Origin: SH-MAG3 sp035461245
Lineage (GTDB): Bacteria; Gemmatimonadota; Gemmatimonadetes; Longimicrobiales; RSA9
Direction: 5' to 3'
NCBI GenBank assembly: GCA_035461245.1
Contig: DATHVP010000030.1
Location: 1-64,000, forward strand
Length of the DNA stretch: 64,000 bases
Positions 1 to 8,411 of the stretch are shown in pieces. The notes under the pieces were generated by a model that had not been told where the DNA came from, ran no database searches, and worked only from the letters and a program-made list of their open reading frames with translations. Made by a program: the position numbers and the translations under genes. The first letter of the stretch is position 1. Each line of letters starts with the position of its first letter.

Positions 1-6
1 CCTGAC

Positions 7-147
7 GCCGCGGCTGGCGCGCAACAGCCGGCCTTGCGCTTATGCCGTTGCACGGCAGCCGCGGCAAATCCGCGCCCTGCCCCCTGACGCCGCGGCTGGC
101 GTGCAACAGCCGGCCTCGCGCGCAGACAGATGCAAGGCAGCCGCGGC
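7..147. repeat. Two tandem REP-like hairpin units
   Basis: Two imperfect copies of a roughly 59-bp unit lie head to tail (7-65 and 89-147). Each begins with GCCGCGGCTG and ends with its exact reverse complement CAGCCGCGGC. In the first copy the complementarity continues inward, so that 7-25 and 47-65 pair at 17 of 19 positions; the second copy pairs at about 16 of 19. The first 39 bases of each repeat (1-39 and 83-121) are nearly identical. There is no gene here. The layout resembles REP/BIME-type palindromic elements. The copy number elsewhere in the genome is unknown. Confidence 0.7.
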
Positions 148-150
148 TTT

Positions 151-206
151 GTACGTCGCCCGTAGTACGTCGCCCGTAGTACGTCGCCCGCAGGATGTCG
201 CCCGGG
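151..206. repeat. Tandem 14-bp repeat (GTACGTCGCCCGTA), four units
   Basis: Four consecutive 14-bp units start at 151, 165, 179 and 193. The first two are identical, the third has one change and the fourth is diverged. A related array with GTACGCCGCYCGYA units lies at 890-931, on the other side of the first gene. Nothing indicates coding. The two arrays bracket the small membrane-protein gene at 311-790. Confidence 0.75.
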
Positions 207-242
207 TGCAAGAGGGGAGGGGACAGCGCGGGGATACAGGCA

Positions 243-271
243 TTGACAGCGCCAGCCCGCACCGGAACTAT
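243..271 (+). promoter_or_regulatory. Possible sigma70-type promoter for the 311-790 gene
   Basis: A perfect -35 hexamer TTGACA (243-248) is followed after 17 bp by AACTAT (266-271), a 3-of-6 match to the -10 consensus. It lies 40 bp upstream of the ATG at 311. The -35 is strong for such GC-rich DNA but the -10 is weak. Confidence 0.45.
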
Positions 272-310
272 TGATCCCGTCACTCCCACGACCCCGTCAC
301 GGAGCACCGC

Positions 311-790
311 ATGACCGACGCAGCGACCACGCGCCCGCCGCGCTCCTACTGGATCATCGCTGGCATCGCCCTGGCCTGGATGCTGGTCGGCGTCGCCGCC
401 TGGGTGGCGGACCTGATGATGTCGGAGGCGACGCTCGCCGGGATGACCGAGGGCCAGCAGCAGCTTTATGCCGCGCGCCCGGACTGGTTGTTCGCCGTCT
501 ACGGCGTGGCCGTGTTCGCCGGCCTCGCCGGTGCCGTGGGCCTCCTGGCGCGGAAGTCCTGGGCGGTGCCGGCCCTGGCGACGTCGCTGGCAGCCGTCAT
601 CATCCAGTTCGGATACACCCTGTTCGTCATGGACGCCGTGGGCCACGTCGGCGCCGCGGCCGCCATCCCGTTCCCGGTGGCCATCGTGGTGATCGCCGCA
701 GCAGTGTTGTGGTATGCGAGGCAGGCGGCCCACCGCGGGTGGCTTGGCCAGCCGACCCACACGGTCAGTGAGGTAACCCCGACGACATGA
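311..790 (+). CDS. Small four-helix integral membrane protein, function unknown
   Basis: A 159-residue hydrophobic protein with about four predicted membrane helices, near residues 12-33, 57-77, 83-107 and 113-136. A loop after helix 1 carries MSEATLAGMTEGQQQLYAA. Proteins of this size and layout, with a similar 'MSEAALAALPE..QALYAA' loop, are common in proteobacterial genomes and are often loosely annotated as 'sugar transporter'. I know of no experimental basis for that name. The gene stands alone, behind a possible promoter and between two short-repeat arrays. The reading is supported by its hydrophobic pattern; the overlapping frames give arginine- and proline-rich nonsense. Confidence 0.8.
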   Translation: MTDAATTRPPRSYWIIAGIALAWMLVGVAAWVADLMMSEATLAGMTEGQQQLYAARPDWLFAVYGVAVFAGLAGAVGLLARKSWAVPALATSLAAVIIQFGYTLFVMDAVGHVGAAAAIPFPVAIVVIAAAVLWYARQAAHRGWLGQPTHTVSEVTPTT

Positions 791-889
791 CCATCGGCGC
801 CGTCAGCCGATCCATTGCGAGGTCAACAGGGCACGGCTGCCCGCTGAGGCATCAGGCCTCCGTTTCCAGGCCTTGCCGCGCCGCTCGCA

Positions 890-931
890 GTACGCCGCTC
901 GCAGTACGCCGCCCGTAGTACGCTGCCCGCT
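890..931. repeat. Tandem 14-bp repeat, second array of the GTACG family
   Basis: Three 14-bp units (890-903, 904-917, 918-931) plus a partial unit just upstream share the consensus GTACGCCGCYCGYA. This differs from the array at 151-206 mainly by T to C at position 6. The last unit runs into the stop codon of the serine hydrolase gene, which ends at 930 on the minus strand. Confidence 0.7.
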
Positions 932-2300
932 ACTCCCGTCTCGCCGTCACGTTCATGTCGGCAATGGCGAGCTGAACCGCGTCGTGCAGGTCCCGCCGGA
1001 GCTGGACGTGCCGCTGGTTGCGGGCGGACGGGTTGAGGCGGTTGGTGAGGAGGACGACGAACACGTCCCGCTCCGGGTCCACCCAGATGCTGGTGCCGGT
1101 GAAACCGGTGTGGCCGAAGGACGCGGCGGTAAAGAACCGGCCGGCGGACGAGTTGGCCGACGTCGGCACGTCCCAGCCCAGCGGCCGTTCGAACGCGCGC
1201 TGGTGCTGCAGCCACACGGCGAACTCGCCGTTGCTGAAGAGGCCGTTCGGGCGTGCGTGGGCGGCGTCGAGGAGTGCCTGCCCGAACGTGGCCATGTCCC
1301 GTGCCGACGAGAACAGCCCGGCATGGCCGGCCACGCCGTCCAGGGCCCAGGCGTTCAGGTCATGGACGACGCCGTGCACGTGCGTGCGACGCAGCGTGTT
1401 GTCGAACTCCGTAGGCGCGATCTGCTGGAGCGTGAATGCGCCGTCGTCGCGGAGGACGAGGGGATTGAAGCGAGTGTCCCGCATGGCCAGTGGTGCAAAC
1501 ACGCGCACGTGCAGCAGGTCGTCCAGGCGGGCACCCGTCACTTCCTCGAGGATGGCGGCGAGGAGGATCATGCCGATGTCGCTGTAGACGCGGCGCGCCC
1601 CCGGCTCGTCGCGCACCGGCAGCGCCGCCAGCGCCGCCAGTCGGTCGCTGCGGCTGCCGTCGCCCCGCCACATGTCGGTGCCCGCCGGCAGGCCGGACGA
1701 ATGGCTGAGAAGGTGGCGCACCGTGATGCGGCCGTAGCGGCCATGGCCGGGCCACTGGGGCAGCAGCCGGCTGATGGGCGTGTCCAGGTGCAGCCGTCCC
1801 TCCGTCACGAGCTGCATGGCGACCATGGCCGTGCCCATGGCCTTGGTCAGGGATGCCAGGTCGAAGAGAGTCGAGTCCGTGACCGAGGGCGCCATCGGGT
1901 GCCAGTCGATCCTGCCGTAGCCCCGCAGCCGCACGAGCTGGCCGTGCCGGCCCACCACCAGCGAGGCGCCGGGAGCAGCGCCCTCCCGCAGCGCCGCCGA
2001 CATGATGGAATCCACGCGGGCAAAGCGAACGGCATCGAAGCCCGCGGCCTCAGGCGGGACCTCCCGCTCGGATACCACCGCGGGCACTGTCCCCAGCGGC
2101 ATCGGTAACATGCCTTCGTCGGCGTCATCGGCGGAGGGCTGCCACTGCAGCGCGAGAGCGGATGCCGGAGCCAGCGTCAGGCCCAGCGCCAGGCCGGCAG
2201 CGGCGGCAAACAGTGCACGCGTGCCCCGGCCGCGCGGCCGCGCATCACGCACGCGGCTCGTGGTGCTCGATCGCAGACAAGGCGTCTCCGGGGTCTTCAT
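930..2300 (-). CDS. Serine hydrolase, beta-lactamase/penicillin-binding-protein class C fold, secreted
   Basis: A 456-residue exported serine hydrolase. The nucleophile motif SxxK is seen as SLTK (Ser at about residue 150). It is followed by a YSD motif (the Tyr-Ser-Asp form used by esterase-like members instead of YxN) and by HTGFTGT near the C-terminus in place of the KTG box. The N-terminus has a long arginine-rich segment and then a hydrophobic stretch ending ALAL, which suggests a signal peptide. The ATG at 2300 is preferred over an ATG 66 bp further upstream because it places the basic region and signal peptide sensibly. Likely substrates are a beta-lactam-like amide, a D-amino-acid peptide or an ester; the sequence does not decide. 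Its downstream end touches a 14-bp repeat array. Confidence 0.88.
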   Translation of the reverse strand: MKTPETPCLRSSTTSRVRDARPRGRGTRALFAAAAGLALGLTLAPASALALQWQPSADDADEGMLPMPLGTVPAVVSEREVPPEAAGFDAVRFARVDSIMSAALREGAAPGASLVVGRHGQLVRLRGYGRIDWHPMAPSVTDSTLFDLASLTKAMGTAMVAMQLVTEGRLHLDTPISRLLPQWPGHGRYGRITVRHLLSHSSGLPAGTDMWRGDGSRSDRLAALAALPVRDEPGARRVYSDIGMILLAAILEEVTGARLDDLLHVRVFAPLAMRDTRFNPLVLRDDGAFTLQQIAPTEFDNTLRRTHVHGVVHDLNAWALDGVAGHAGLFSSARDMATFGQALLDAAHARPNGLFSNGEFAVWLQHQRAFERPLGWDVPTSANSSAGRFFTAASFGHTGFTGTSIWVDPERDVFVVLLTNRLNPSARNQRHVQLRRDLHDAVQLAIADMNVTARRE

Positions 2301-2471
2301 GTGCACACCGCAACTGCCAGGGTAGAGTGCTGTGCCGGGTACAGCGCTATCTCCAATAAGGGGCAAACCCAGCCCATATGCAATGGAGTCGTAGTGGAGC
2401 AGCGCCGTCGCTGTGAAGCCGCGCGGCGCGGCGCCCCCTGTGTAACAACTGTGCGGCCTGGACGGCGCCTG

Positions 2472-3848
2472 TCAGAGCGCCTCGAACCGCGCCGTGAAAT
2501 GGCGCAGTGTCGGCGCCTGGTACGTGAACCGGTAGCCGCGCAGCTTCTCCCGCTCCCGCCACACGTCGCAGATGATCTCGACGACGTAGTCTATATGGCT
2601 CTGCGTATACACCCTGCGCGGTATGGCCAGCCGCACCAGCTCCATCGGCGCCGTCGTCTCCTCGCCTGTCTCCGGGTCGGGCCGGCCGAACATGACCGTG
2701 CCGATCTCCACGGCGCGGATCCCGCCGGCCAGGTACAGTTCTGCTACCAGCGCCTGGCCCGGCAGTTCCCGGGGCGCCACGTGCGGCAGGAAGCGGGCGG
2801 CGTCGATGTAGATGGCGTGGCCGCCCGGCGGCTGGACGATGGGCACGCCCTCCTGGGCGATGTGCTCGCCCAGGTAGCGCACGGACGCGAGGCGGTACTC
2901 CAGGTAGTCCTCCTCGACGACCTCGCGCAGGCCGACGGCAATGGCCTCCAGGTCCCGGCCCGCCAGGCCGCCGTACGTGGGGAAGCCCTCCGTCAGGATG
3001 AGCAGGTCCTTGTTCTGCTGCGCGAGGGCCGGGTCATTCGTGCTCAGGAACCCGCCGATATTGGCCAGTCCGTCCTTCTTGGCGGAGAAGGTGCAGCCGT
3101 CGGCGTGGCGGAAGATCTCGCGGGCGATGTCCGCCACCGACCAGTCGGCGTAGCCGTCCTCCCGCTGTTTGATGAGGTACGCGTTCTCGGCGAAGCGGCA
3201 CGCGTCGATGTAGAACGGGATGCCGTGCTCCCGGCAGACTTCGCTGACCTCCCGGATGTTCGCCAGCGACGCCGGCTGGCCGCCGCCGGAGTTGTTCGTG
3301 AGCGTGATCATGCACAGCGGTATCCGCTCCACGCCCACCTCGTCGATGAGGCGACGGAGTGCGGCCACGTCCAGGTTGCCCTTGAACGGGTGCTGGGCCT
3401 GCGTGTCCCGTGCCTCGGGCGAGGGCAGGTCCACGGGCCGCGCACCGGTGGCTTCCACGTTCGCACGCGTGGTGTCGAAGTGCGTGTTGTTGGGCACGAC
3501 GTCGCCCCGCCTGCACACCGTGCTGAACAGGATCCGCTCCGCGGCACGCCCCTGGTGCGTGGGGATGACGTGCTCGAAGCCGAACTGGTTGCGTACCGCC
3601 TCCTCGAACCGGTACCACGACTGGCTGCCGGCGTACGCCTCGTCGCCGCGCATGATGGCCGCCCACTGCTCCGCGCTCATGGCCGACGTGCCGCTGTCCG
3701 TGAGCAGGTCGATGAGGACATCCGACGCCCGCAGCAGGAAGACGTTGTGGCCCGCCTCGTCCAGGTGCTGCTCGCGCTCCGCGCGCGTGGTCATGCGGAT
3801 GGGTTCCACGGACTTGATGCGGAACGGCTCGATGATGGTCCTGGCCAC
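2472..3848 (-). CDS. tnaA: Tryptophanase (L-tryptophan indole-lyase)
   Basis: A 458-residue PLP-dependent beta-eliminating lyase, which would convert L-tryptophan to indole, pyruvate and ammonia. The PLP lysine lies in SAKKDG (K258 by alignment with the family), preceded by the PLP-binding aspartate in YIDACRFAENA. The substrate-carboxylate arginine is in RLAIPRR. The C-terminus reads LRHFTARFEAL. Tryptophanases have His at this position (E. coli H463), whereas the close paralogue tyrosine phenol-lyase has Phe, so tryptophanase is favoured. Translation probably starts at GTG 3848, preceded by GGAGG six bases upstream. No tnaC-like leader or tnaB permease is adjacent. Tyrosine phenol-lyase is the main alternative. 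Confidence 0.92.
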   Translation of the reverse strand: MARTIIEPFRIKSVEPIRMTTRAEREQHLDEAGHNVFLLRASDVLIDLLTDSGTSAMSAEQWAAIMRGDEAYAGSQSWYRFEEAVRNQFGFEHVIPTHQGRAAERILFSTVCRRGDVVPNNTHFDTTRANVEATGARPVDLPSPEARDTQAQHPFKGNLDVAALRRLIDEVGVERIPLCMITLTNNSGGGQPASLANIREVSEVCREHGIPFYIDACRFAENAYLIKQREDGYADWSVADIAREIFRHADGCTFSAKKDGLANIGGFLSTNDPALAQQNKDLLILTEGFPTYGGLAGRDLEAIAVGLREVVEEDYLEYRLASVRYLGEHIAQEGVPIVQPPGGHAIYIDAARFLPHVAPRELPGQALVAELYLAGGIRAVEIGTVMFGRPDPETGEETTAPMELVRLAIPRRVYTQSHIDYVVEIICDVWREREKLRGYRFTYQAPTLRHFTARFEAL

Positions 3849-3904
3849 GGCGCGCCTCCGGTGGGGTCAGCTCAAACGGCGTCGCAGCTTAAGGGCCCGC
3901 GACT

Positions 3905-3940
3905 GCGCGGGCAACGGCACTGTCACGCCATTGCCCGCGC
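3905..3940 (-). terminator. Strong hairpin between two minus-strand genes
   Basis: GCGCGGGCAACGGC (3905-3918) can pair with GCCATTGCCCGCGC (3927-3940), with one mismatch and an 8-base loop. It lies downstream of the small gene ending at 4035 and upstream of tnaA. There is no T-run, so it may be a weak terminator or a leader structure rather than a canonical intrinsic terminator. Confidence 0.45.
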
Positions 3941-4034
3941 CCGGCTGCCGTCACTGATCGCCCTGACGCCGGCAGGGGGAGGCCGGCCGGCTGACAGCGG
4001 CGGCTGCCGGGGGTAGCTACCGGCTCGTTGCCGC

Positions 4035-4322
4035 CTACTCGTCGCGGGCGCGGTCCACACCGCTGTCCGGGTTCACGCCGCTGTCCCGGTTCACGCCGCT
4101 GTCCTCGATGGCGCTGCGCGTGCCCGGCTTTACCTCGCGGTGGGCCGTATCCGCGCCCGACGCGCCGGCCTCCTTGCCCCGGTCGTAGTCCTCCGTCCCG
4201 GCCGTTCTCAGTTCTTCGCCGATGGCCCGGTCCAGTGACCGGTTCCGGTCGTCACTGCGGTCCGGTTCCGTGTCACCCTGGCGACGACGTCCCATCCCGA
4301 TATTCGGCTGATCCGCTGGCAT
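4035..4322 (-). CDS. Small highly charged, probably disordered protein with DSGVN repeats
   Basis: A 95-residue hydrophilic protein, rich in Asp, Glu, Arg and Gly, with no hydrophobic core. It ends in a short internal repeat (DSGVNRDSGVNPDSGVDR). The ATG at 4322 is well supported by GGGAGG located 4-5 bases upstream. It is transcribed divergently from the histidine kinase at 4566. I do not recognise a family. The composition resembles small stress-associated or intrinsically disordered proteins, but that is only an impression. Confidence 0.65.
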   Translation of the reverse strand: MPADQPNIGMGRRRQGDTEPDRSDDRNRSLDRAIGEELRTAGTEDYDRGKEAGASGADTAHREVKPGTRSAIEDSGVNRDSGVNPDSGVDRARDE

Positions 4323-4565
4323 GCTGCCTCCCTCTGGTCCGAGATCTGATTCCACCGCCGTTGAAGCGCTGGCCACACCATGGCGAAGGTGCAAGTCGCG
4401 GACCGGCAACGTGTTAGCGCGGCGCCTTCCCCCACCCGCCGCCGCCTGCGGGCCGGGTGGCATGTCACCGGGGAAGACGTTAACTTGAACGCCACTTCGC
4501 AGGCACCCACGCCGACGTTGGCCGGACTGCGCTCGATCTGCCCGACGCAGCAGCTGGAGTAACGG

Positions 4566-6641
4566 ATGGCGACCCGACTCGACGACATAACAACTTCCAT
4601 CGCCTCGACCACAGACCTGGACGCACTCCTGCGGCACGTGCCCGTGGGCGCCGTCATCGCCGAGGCGCCGAGCGGCCGGTTCGTGAACGTGAATGCTTCT
4701 GCCCGTCAGCTCTGGGGCGGCACCATGCCCATCCCCAATTCGGTGGAGGAGTACGCCGACCTGTTCGTCGGCTATCGTCCGGACGGGCGGCAGTATGAGG
4801 CCGACGAGTGGCCCATCATTCGGGCGCTGCAGGGCGAGGTTGTGGCGGAGGAGGAGATCGAGTTCCTGCTGGATTCCGGAGAACGCCGCATCATGCAGGT
4901 GAGTGCGGCGCCGGTGCGTGACGAGTCGGGCGATGTGGTGCGGGCAGTGGCGCTGTTCTTCGATGTCACTGAGGCACGGCTGGAGGAGCGCCGTCGCGAG
5001 TTCCTCATGCAGCTAAGCGAGGAGCTGCGGATGGTGGATGACCCGGCGACGATCATCCAGACGGCTGCCGTAGCCACGGGTGAGTATCTGGGCGTCACGA
5101 GCGCGTCGTACGCCGATGTGGACGACGAAGGGAAGTGTGCCCTGGTTCAGGCCGAGTACCGGAACGGCAGGGTGGCGCCCACCGGCCGGTATCCCCTGGA
5201 GGAGTTCGGCACGGCGCTTGTCGAGCGCGTGCGGCAGGGCAGTGCGGTGGCCGTCGAGGACGTGGTGTCGGACCCGCTGGCCGGGGCGGACGTGTTCGAC
5301 GACTGGTCCATCCGTTCCCTTATCGCGGCGCCCATCGTCCGGCGCGGTCAGCTGGTGGCTGTCTTCACCGTTATGAACTCGGCGCCCCGGCGCTGGCTGC
5401 GCAGCGACGTCGCCCTCGTCCAGCAGGTTGCGGATTGGACGTGGCAGTGGGCGGGCACCGCGCGCGCGCAGTCGGAACTGAAACAGAGCCGGGAGTGGCT
5501 GTCCATGGCCCTCCGGGCGGGCGCTGTCGCCATCTGGGAATGGGACCTGCGCGCAGGTGAGATCCACTGGTCGGAAGAGCAGGAATCGCTGGTGGGCCTG
5601 ACCGGTGGCCGCCGCTCCCTCACCTTCAGCCGGTGGCTGGCGCTGGTGCATCCGGATGATCGGGATTCCGCGCGCAGCGTGGCCCGGCGCATCGCCACCA
5701 TGCGGGAGGGCGAAGTCGAGTTCGAGCACCGCCTGCTCCGCGGTGAGGACACCCGCTGGCTCACCATGCGTGGCCGGGTCATTGCCGATGCCAGGGGCCT
5801 GCCGCTGCGCGTGCTGGGTGTGGCCGTGGACAGCACGGCCCAGAAGCAGGAGGCGCTGGAGCGCGAGGCGCTGCTGCAGCAGGCCCGGGAGGCCAGTGAG
5901 GCGAAGTCCCACTTCATCGGTGTGATCTCCCACGAGTTCCGCACCCCGCTCACGGCCATCATCGGTTACACGGACCTGCTGGCCACGGGTGTGTCAGGTG
6001 CCATGACGCCCGCCCAGGAACGGCAGCTCGAACGCATCCGGGCCAGCGCGTGGCATCTCACGCAGATGGTGGATGAGATCCTGACGTTCTCCCGCCTCGA
6101 GGCAGGTCACGAGGACATGTCCATGGAGACTGTGGATGTTCTCTTTGTGGTGCGGGAAGCGCGGGCCCTGATGGCGCCGGCAGCGGCGGCCAAGGGCCTG
6201 GGCCTGGTCTGCGAGTTGCCTGATCGGGACCAGGTCTGCGTGCGTACCGATGCCGGGAAGCTGCGGCAGGTCCTCCTGAACCTGCTGGGCAATGCCGTCA
6301 AGTTCACCGAGAAGGGCGGGGTCACATTACGTGTCCTGCCCGATCCGGAGCGTGTCACGTTCGAGGTGCAGGACACCGGCGTCGGTATCAGCGAGCAGAA
6401 TCGCGCCCGTATCTTCGAGCGGTTCTGGCAGGCCAACCGGGAGGGCACGCGCGCCATCTCCGGCGCGGGGCTGGGCCTGACCGTGTCCCGTCACCTCGTC
6501 GAACTCATGGGTGGCACCATCAGCGTGGAGAGTGAGCCGGGCGCCGGCAGTACGTTCCGCTTCCACCTGCCGCTGCAGCAGGATGCCGACGGGGCCACGA
6601 CGGGCATGGCCGGGCTCGCCACCGGCTCGCTCAACAGCTGA
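4566..6641 (+). CDS. Sensor histidine kinase, PAS-GAF-PAS-HisKA-HATPase, soluble
   Basis: A 691-residue cytoplasmic sensor kinase with no membrane segment. Domains in order: a PAS domain (about 15-135), a GAF domain (about 145-300), a second PAS/PAC domain (about 308-430), HisKA with the phospho-acceptor His456 in VISHEFRTPL, and a HATPase_c domain with N box (NLLGNAVKFT), G1 box (DTGVGI) and G2 box (GAGLGL). It autophosphorylates in response to a small ligand or redox signal bound by PAS or GAF; the ligand is unknown. No response regulator gene is adjacent, so it is an orphan kinase. The start is supported by GGAG upstream. Confidence 0.92.
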   Translation: MATRLDDITTSIASTTDLDALLRHVPVGAVIAEAPSGRFVNVNASARQLWGGTMPIPNSVEEYADLFVGYRPDGRQYEADEWPIIRALQGEVVAEEEIEFLLDSGERRIMQVSAAPVRDESGDVVRAVALFFDVTEARLEERRREFLMQLSEELRMVDDPATIIQTAAVATGEYLGVTSASYADVDDEGKCALVQAEYRNGRVAPTGRYPLEEFGTALVERVRQGSAVAVEDVVSDPLAGADVFDDWSIRSLIAAPIVRRGQLVAVFTVMNSAPRRWLRSDVALVQQVADWTWQWAGTARAQSELKQSREWLSMALRAGAVAIWEWDLRAGEIHWSEEQESLVGLTGGRRSLTFSRWLALVHPDDRDSARSVARRIATMREGEVEFEHRLLRGEDTRWLTMRGRVIADARGLPLRVLGVAVDSTAQKQEALEREALLQQAREASEAKSHFIGVISHEFRTPLTAIIGYTDLLATGVSGAMTPAQERQLERIRASAWHLTQMVDEILTFSRLEAGHEDMSMETVDVLFVVREARALMAPAAAAKGLGLVCELPDRDQVCVRTDAGKLRQVLLNLLGNAVKFTEKGGVTLRVLPDPERVTFEVQDTGVGISEQNRARIFERFWQANREGTRAISGAGLGLTVSRHLVELMGGTISVESEPGAGSTFRFHLPLQQDADGATTGMAGLATGSLNS

Positions 6642-6731
6642 CAGGCCGCTCAGCCCGCGTCCGCAGGCTGCCGGCGGTACTCACGGACCGGAGCGCGGCC
6701 GGCGGCGGACCGGCGCCGCGCCCCGCCACGG

Positions 6732-8234
6732 TCAGCGGCCCGTCGCCTGGGGCAGCCCCGTCTCCCGGATGCCTTCCTCGATGAGCCGTGCCACCCGCGG
6801 GCTGGCCCGGTATTCGTCCAGGATGGCGCCCCGCCGGCTCGTGCGGATCTCTTCCAGCACGTAGGACAGCATGACGTACATGACGGTGCCCTCTTCGCTG
6901 TCCGTCTGGCGGAACCGGCGCTGGTAGTCACGCAATACGCCCTCGAACGACGGCGAGTCCCACTGATCCGGTGCCGCCTCGATTGCCAGGAAGTCCGCGA
7001 GTACCGAGGCGAACGCCGGTGTCGCGGGTCGGTGCCAGAAGGCGACGTCGGCACCGAAAGCCGACTCGTGTGATGGCAGGTACACGGTCGCACCACGGGG
7101 GACCTGGCGGACCAGGGCCGGGTTGTACCGCTTCACTTCGTCGGCGGTCAGGCCGGTGCGGCGCACGATTTCGTCCAGCGGTACTGCCCGCGTCGTGCGC
7201 ATGGCGTGGATGCGCCGCTGCGGCGCGGACATGCGCAGTTCCACCACGTTGGCCATGTTGCCGAACACGAGTTCGGCGTACCGGTAGGAGCGCGGGCCGT
7301 ACGTGCGGTAAACGTCGGAATAGCGCTGCGGCGAGGTGCGCCGCAGGGCGATGGCGAACTCGGCGCCGGTGAAGTACTGCGAGCGCACGCCATCCCCGCC
7401 CAGGCGCTCGCCCAGGATCAGGGTCCGGCCCACGTTCGTGCCGCCGGCATGGTGTTCCGACAGCGCGGGCAGGAACGAGCCGTACTTAGTGGCCAGGATC
7501 GTCAGGTACGCCGCGCAGTACGGCGCCTGCGTCGTCTGGTTGTTCGCCTCGATGACGTGGGGCGCCAGCCGCTCCAGCTTCTGCCAGTTCCCGTGCAGCC
7601 ACTGGCAGAACCCCACCGCCCGCGCCTCCGACCGGATGGTGCCGTTCAGCCCGGATTCCACGATGGCCTGGGCCAGCCCCACCTCCGCGGGGACGCCGAA
7701 CCGCTCGTAGATCTTCCCCCACTCCTCCAGGAACACGCTGTAACGCGGGACGTTGCGCATGAGGAACCGGCCCCGCGTCGGGTTGTGCAGCACCGGGCCC
7801 ATCGCCTCCTCGAACACCAGCGCCACCTCGTCGCGCCGGGCATCGAGCTGCCGGGACAGCCGTGCGCCGTTCAGCAGCGTGGCCAGTGCCGGCTCCTCCC
7901 ATCGGCCTGTTGCCGTCCAGTCCGCTGTCGTGGGAAATACCGCCAGCAACCGGCCATCAGTGGCACTGCCGTACGCAACCGAACCGTCCGGTACGCGGAA
8001 TACGTGCTGCCAGAACGTGTAGCCCGGCCGGAACACGGCCATGGCGGCCATGTCCTCCTGCAACCGGCTCGATCGCACCGCCGCCACTCGCTCCAGCGCC
8101 GCCGGCGCGCCGGACGCTGACGGACCGGCGGTCGATCCCGTTCGCTGTGCCCACAGTGAGCCCGGTACGGATATCGAGGCGGTGATGCAGCACACGGCTG
8201 CGACGACGTGAACACGGCGGCCGATGCGTGTCAT
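6732..8234 (-). CDS. Exported lytic transglycosylase with C-terminal LysM-like segment (MltD-type architecture)
   Basis: A 500-residue protein with a signal peptide (cleavage near SLWAQ). A central transglycosylase SLT-type domain carries the likely catalytic Glu in QAIVESGLNG, followed by ARAVGFCQWLHGNWQ, the counterpart of the family's 'AxGLWQ' motif. Next come an NQTTQAPYCAAYL segment and the helix-rich tail of the domain. About 60 residues resembling LysM (VPLDEIVRRTGLTADEV ... YNPALV) follow. Such enzymes cleave the glycan strand of peptidoglycan in the periplasm. The spacing between the catalytic Glu and the second motif is longer than in MltD. The start at 8234 has AGGAAA upstream. It converges with the histidine kinase gene. 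Confidence 0.82.
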   Translation of the reverse strand: MTRIGRRVHVVAAVCCITASISVPGSLWAQRTGSTAGPSASGAPAALERVAAVRSSRLQEDMAAMAVFRPGYTFWQHVFRVPDGSVAYGSATDGRLLAVFPTTADWTATGRWEEPALATLLNGARLSRQLDARRDEVALVFEEAMGPVLHNPTRGRFLMRNVPRYSVFLEEWGKIYERFGVPAEVGLAQAIVESGLNGTIRSEARAVGFCQWLHGNWQKLERLAPHVIEANNQTTQAPYCAAYLTILATKYGSFLPALSEHHAGGTNVGRTLILGERLGGDGVRSQYFTGAEFAIALRRTSPQRYSDVYRTYGPRSYRYAELVFGNMANVVELRMSAPQRRIHAMRTTRAVPLDEIVRRTGLTADEVKRYNPALVRQVPRGATVYLPSHESAFGADVAFWHRPATPAFASVLADFLAIEAAPDQWDSPSFEGVLRDYQRRFRQTDSEEGTVMYVMLSYVLEEIRTSRRGAILDEYRASPRVARLIEEGIRETGLPQATGR

Positions 8235-8349
8235 GACGTTTCCTGCGGGAGAGTTGCGGTGTGTTGCATACAACATAATGGATTCCGCCGGAAACGGAAC
8301 AGGATTCGTTATCAGGCGCGTTCGGCGTGCCCGGCTGCAACAAACCTTT

Positions 8350-8378
8350 TTGACCGTTGGAGCATCTCATACTAGACT
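8350..8378 (+). promoter_or_regulatory. Sigma70-like promoter for the type II secretion operon
   Basis: TTGACC (8350-8355), a 17-bp spacer and TAGACT (8373-8378) lie about 30 bp upstream of gspG, in an AT-richer patch of the 177-bp divergent intergenic region. The -35 matches 5 of 6 and the -10 matches 4 of 6 consensus bases. Confidence 0.6.
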
Positions 8379-8411
8379 GGTAGTACCTCCGTCGCACAGC
8401 CTCATTGCCTG

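Noticed and set aside
793..811. Six-base-pair inverted repeat ATCGGC/GCCGAT just after the first gene
   Set aside because: Too short and without a T-run to be called a terminator in GC-rich DNA.
2301..4016. A 571-codon open frame opposite tryptophanase
   Set aside because: Antisense to tnaA, whose catalytic motifs are intact. Composition is arginine- and valine-rich with no recognisable fold.
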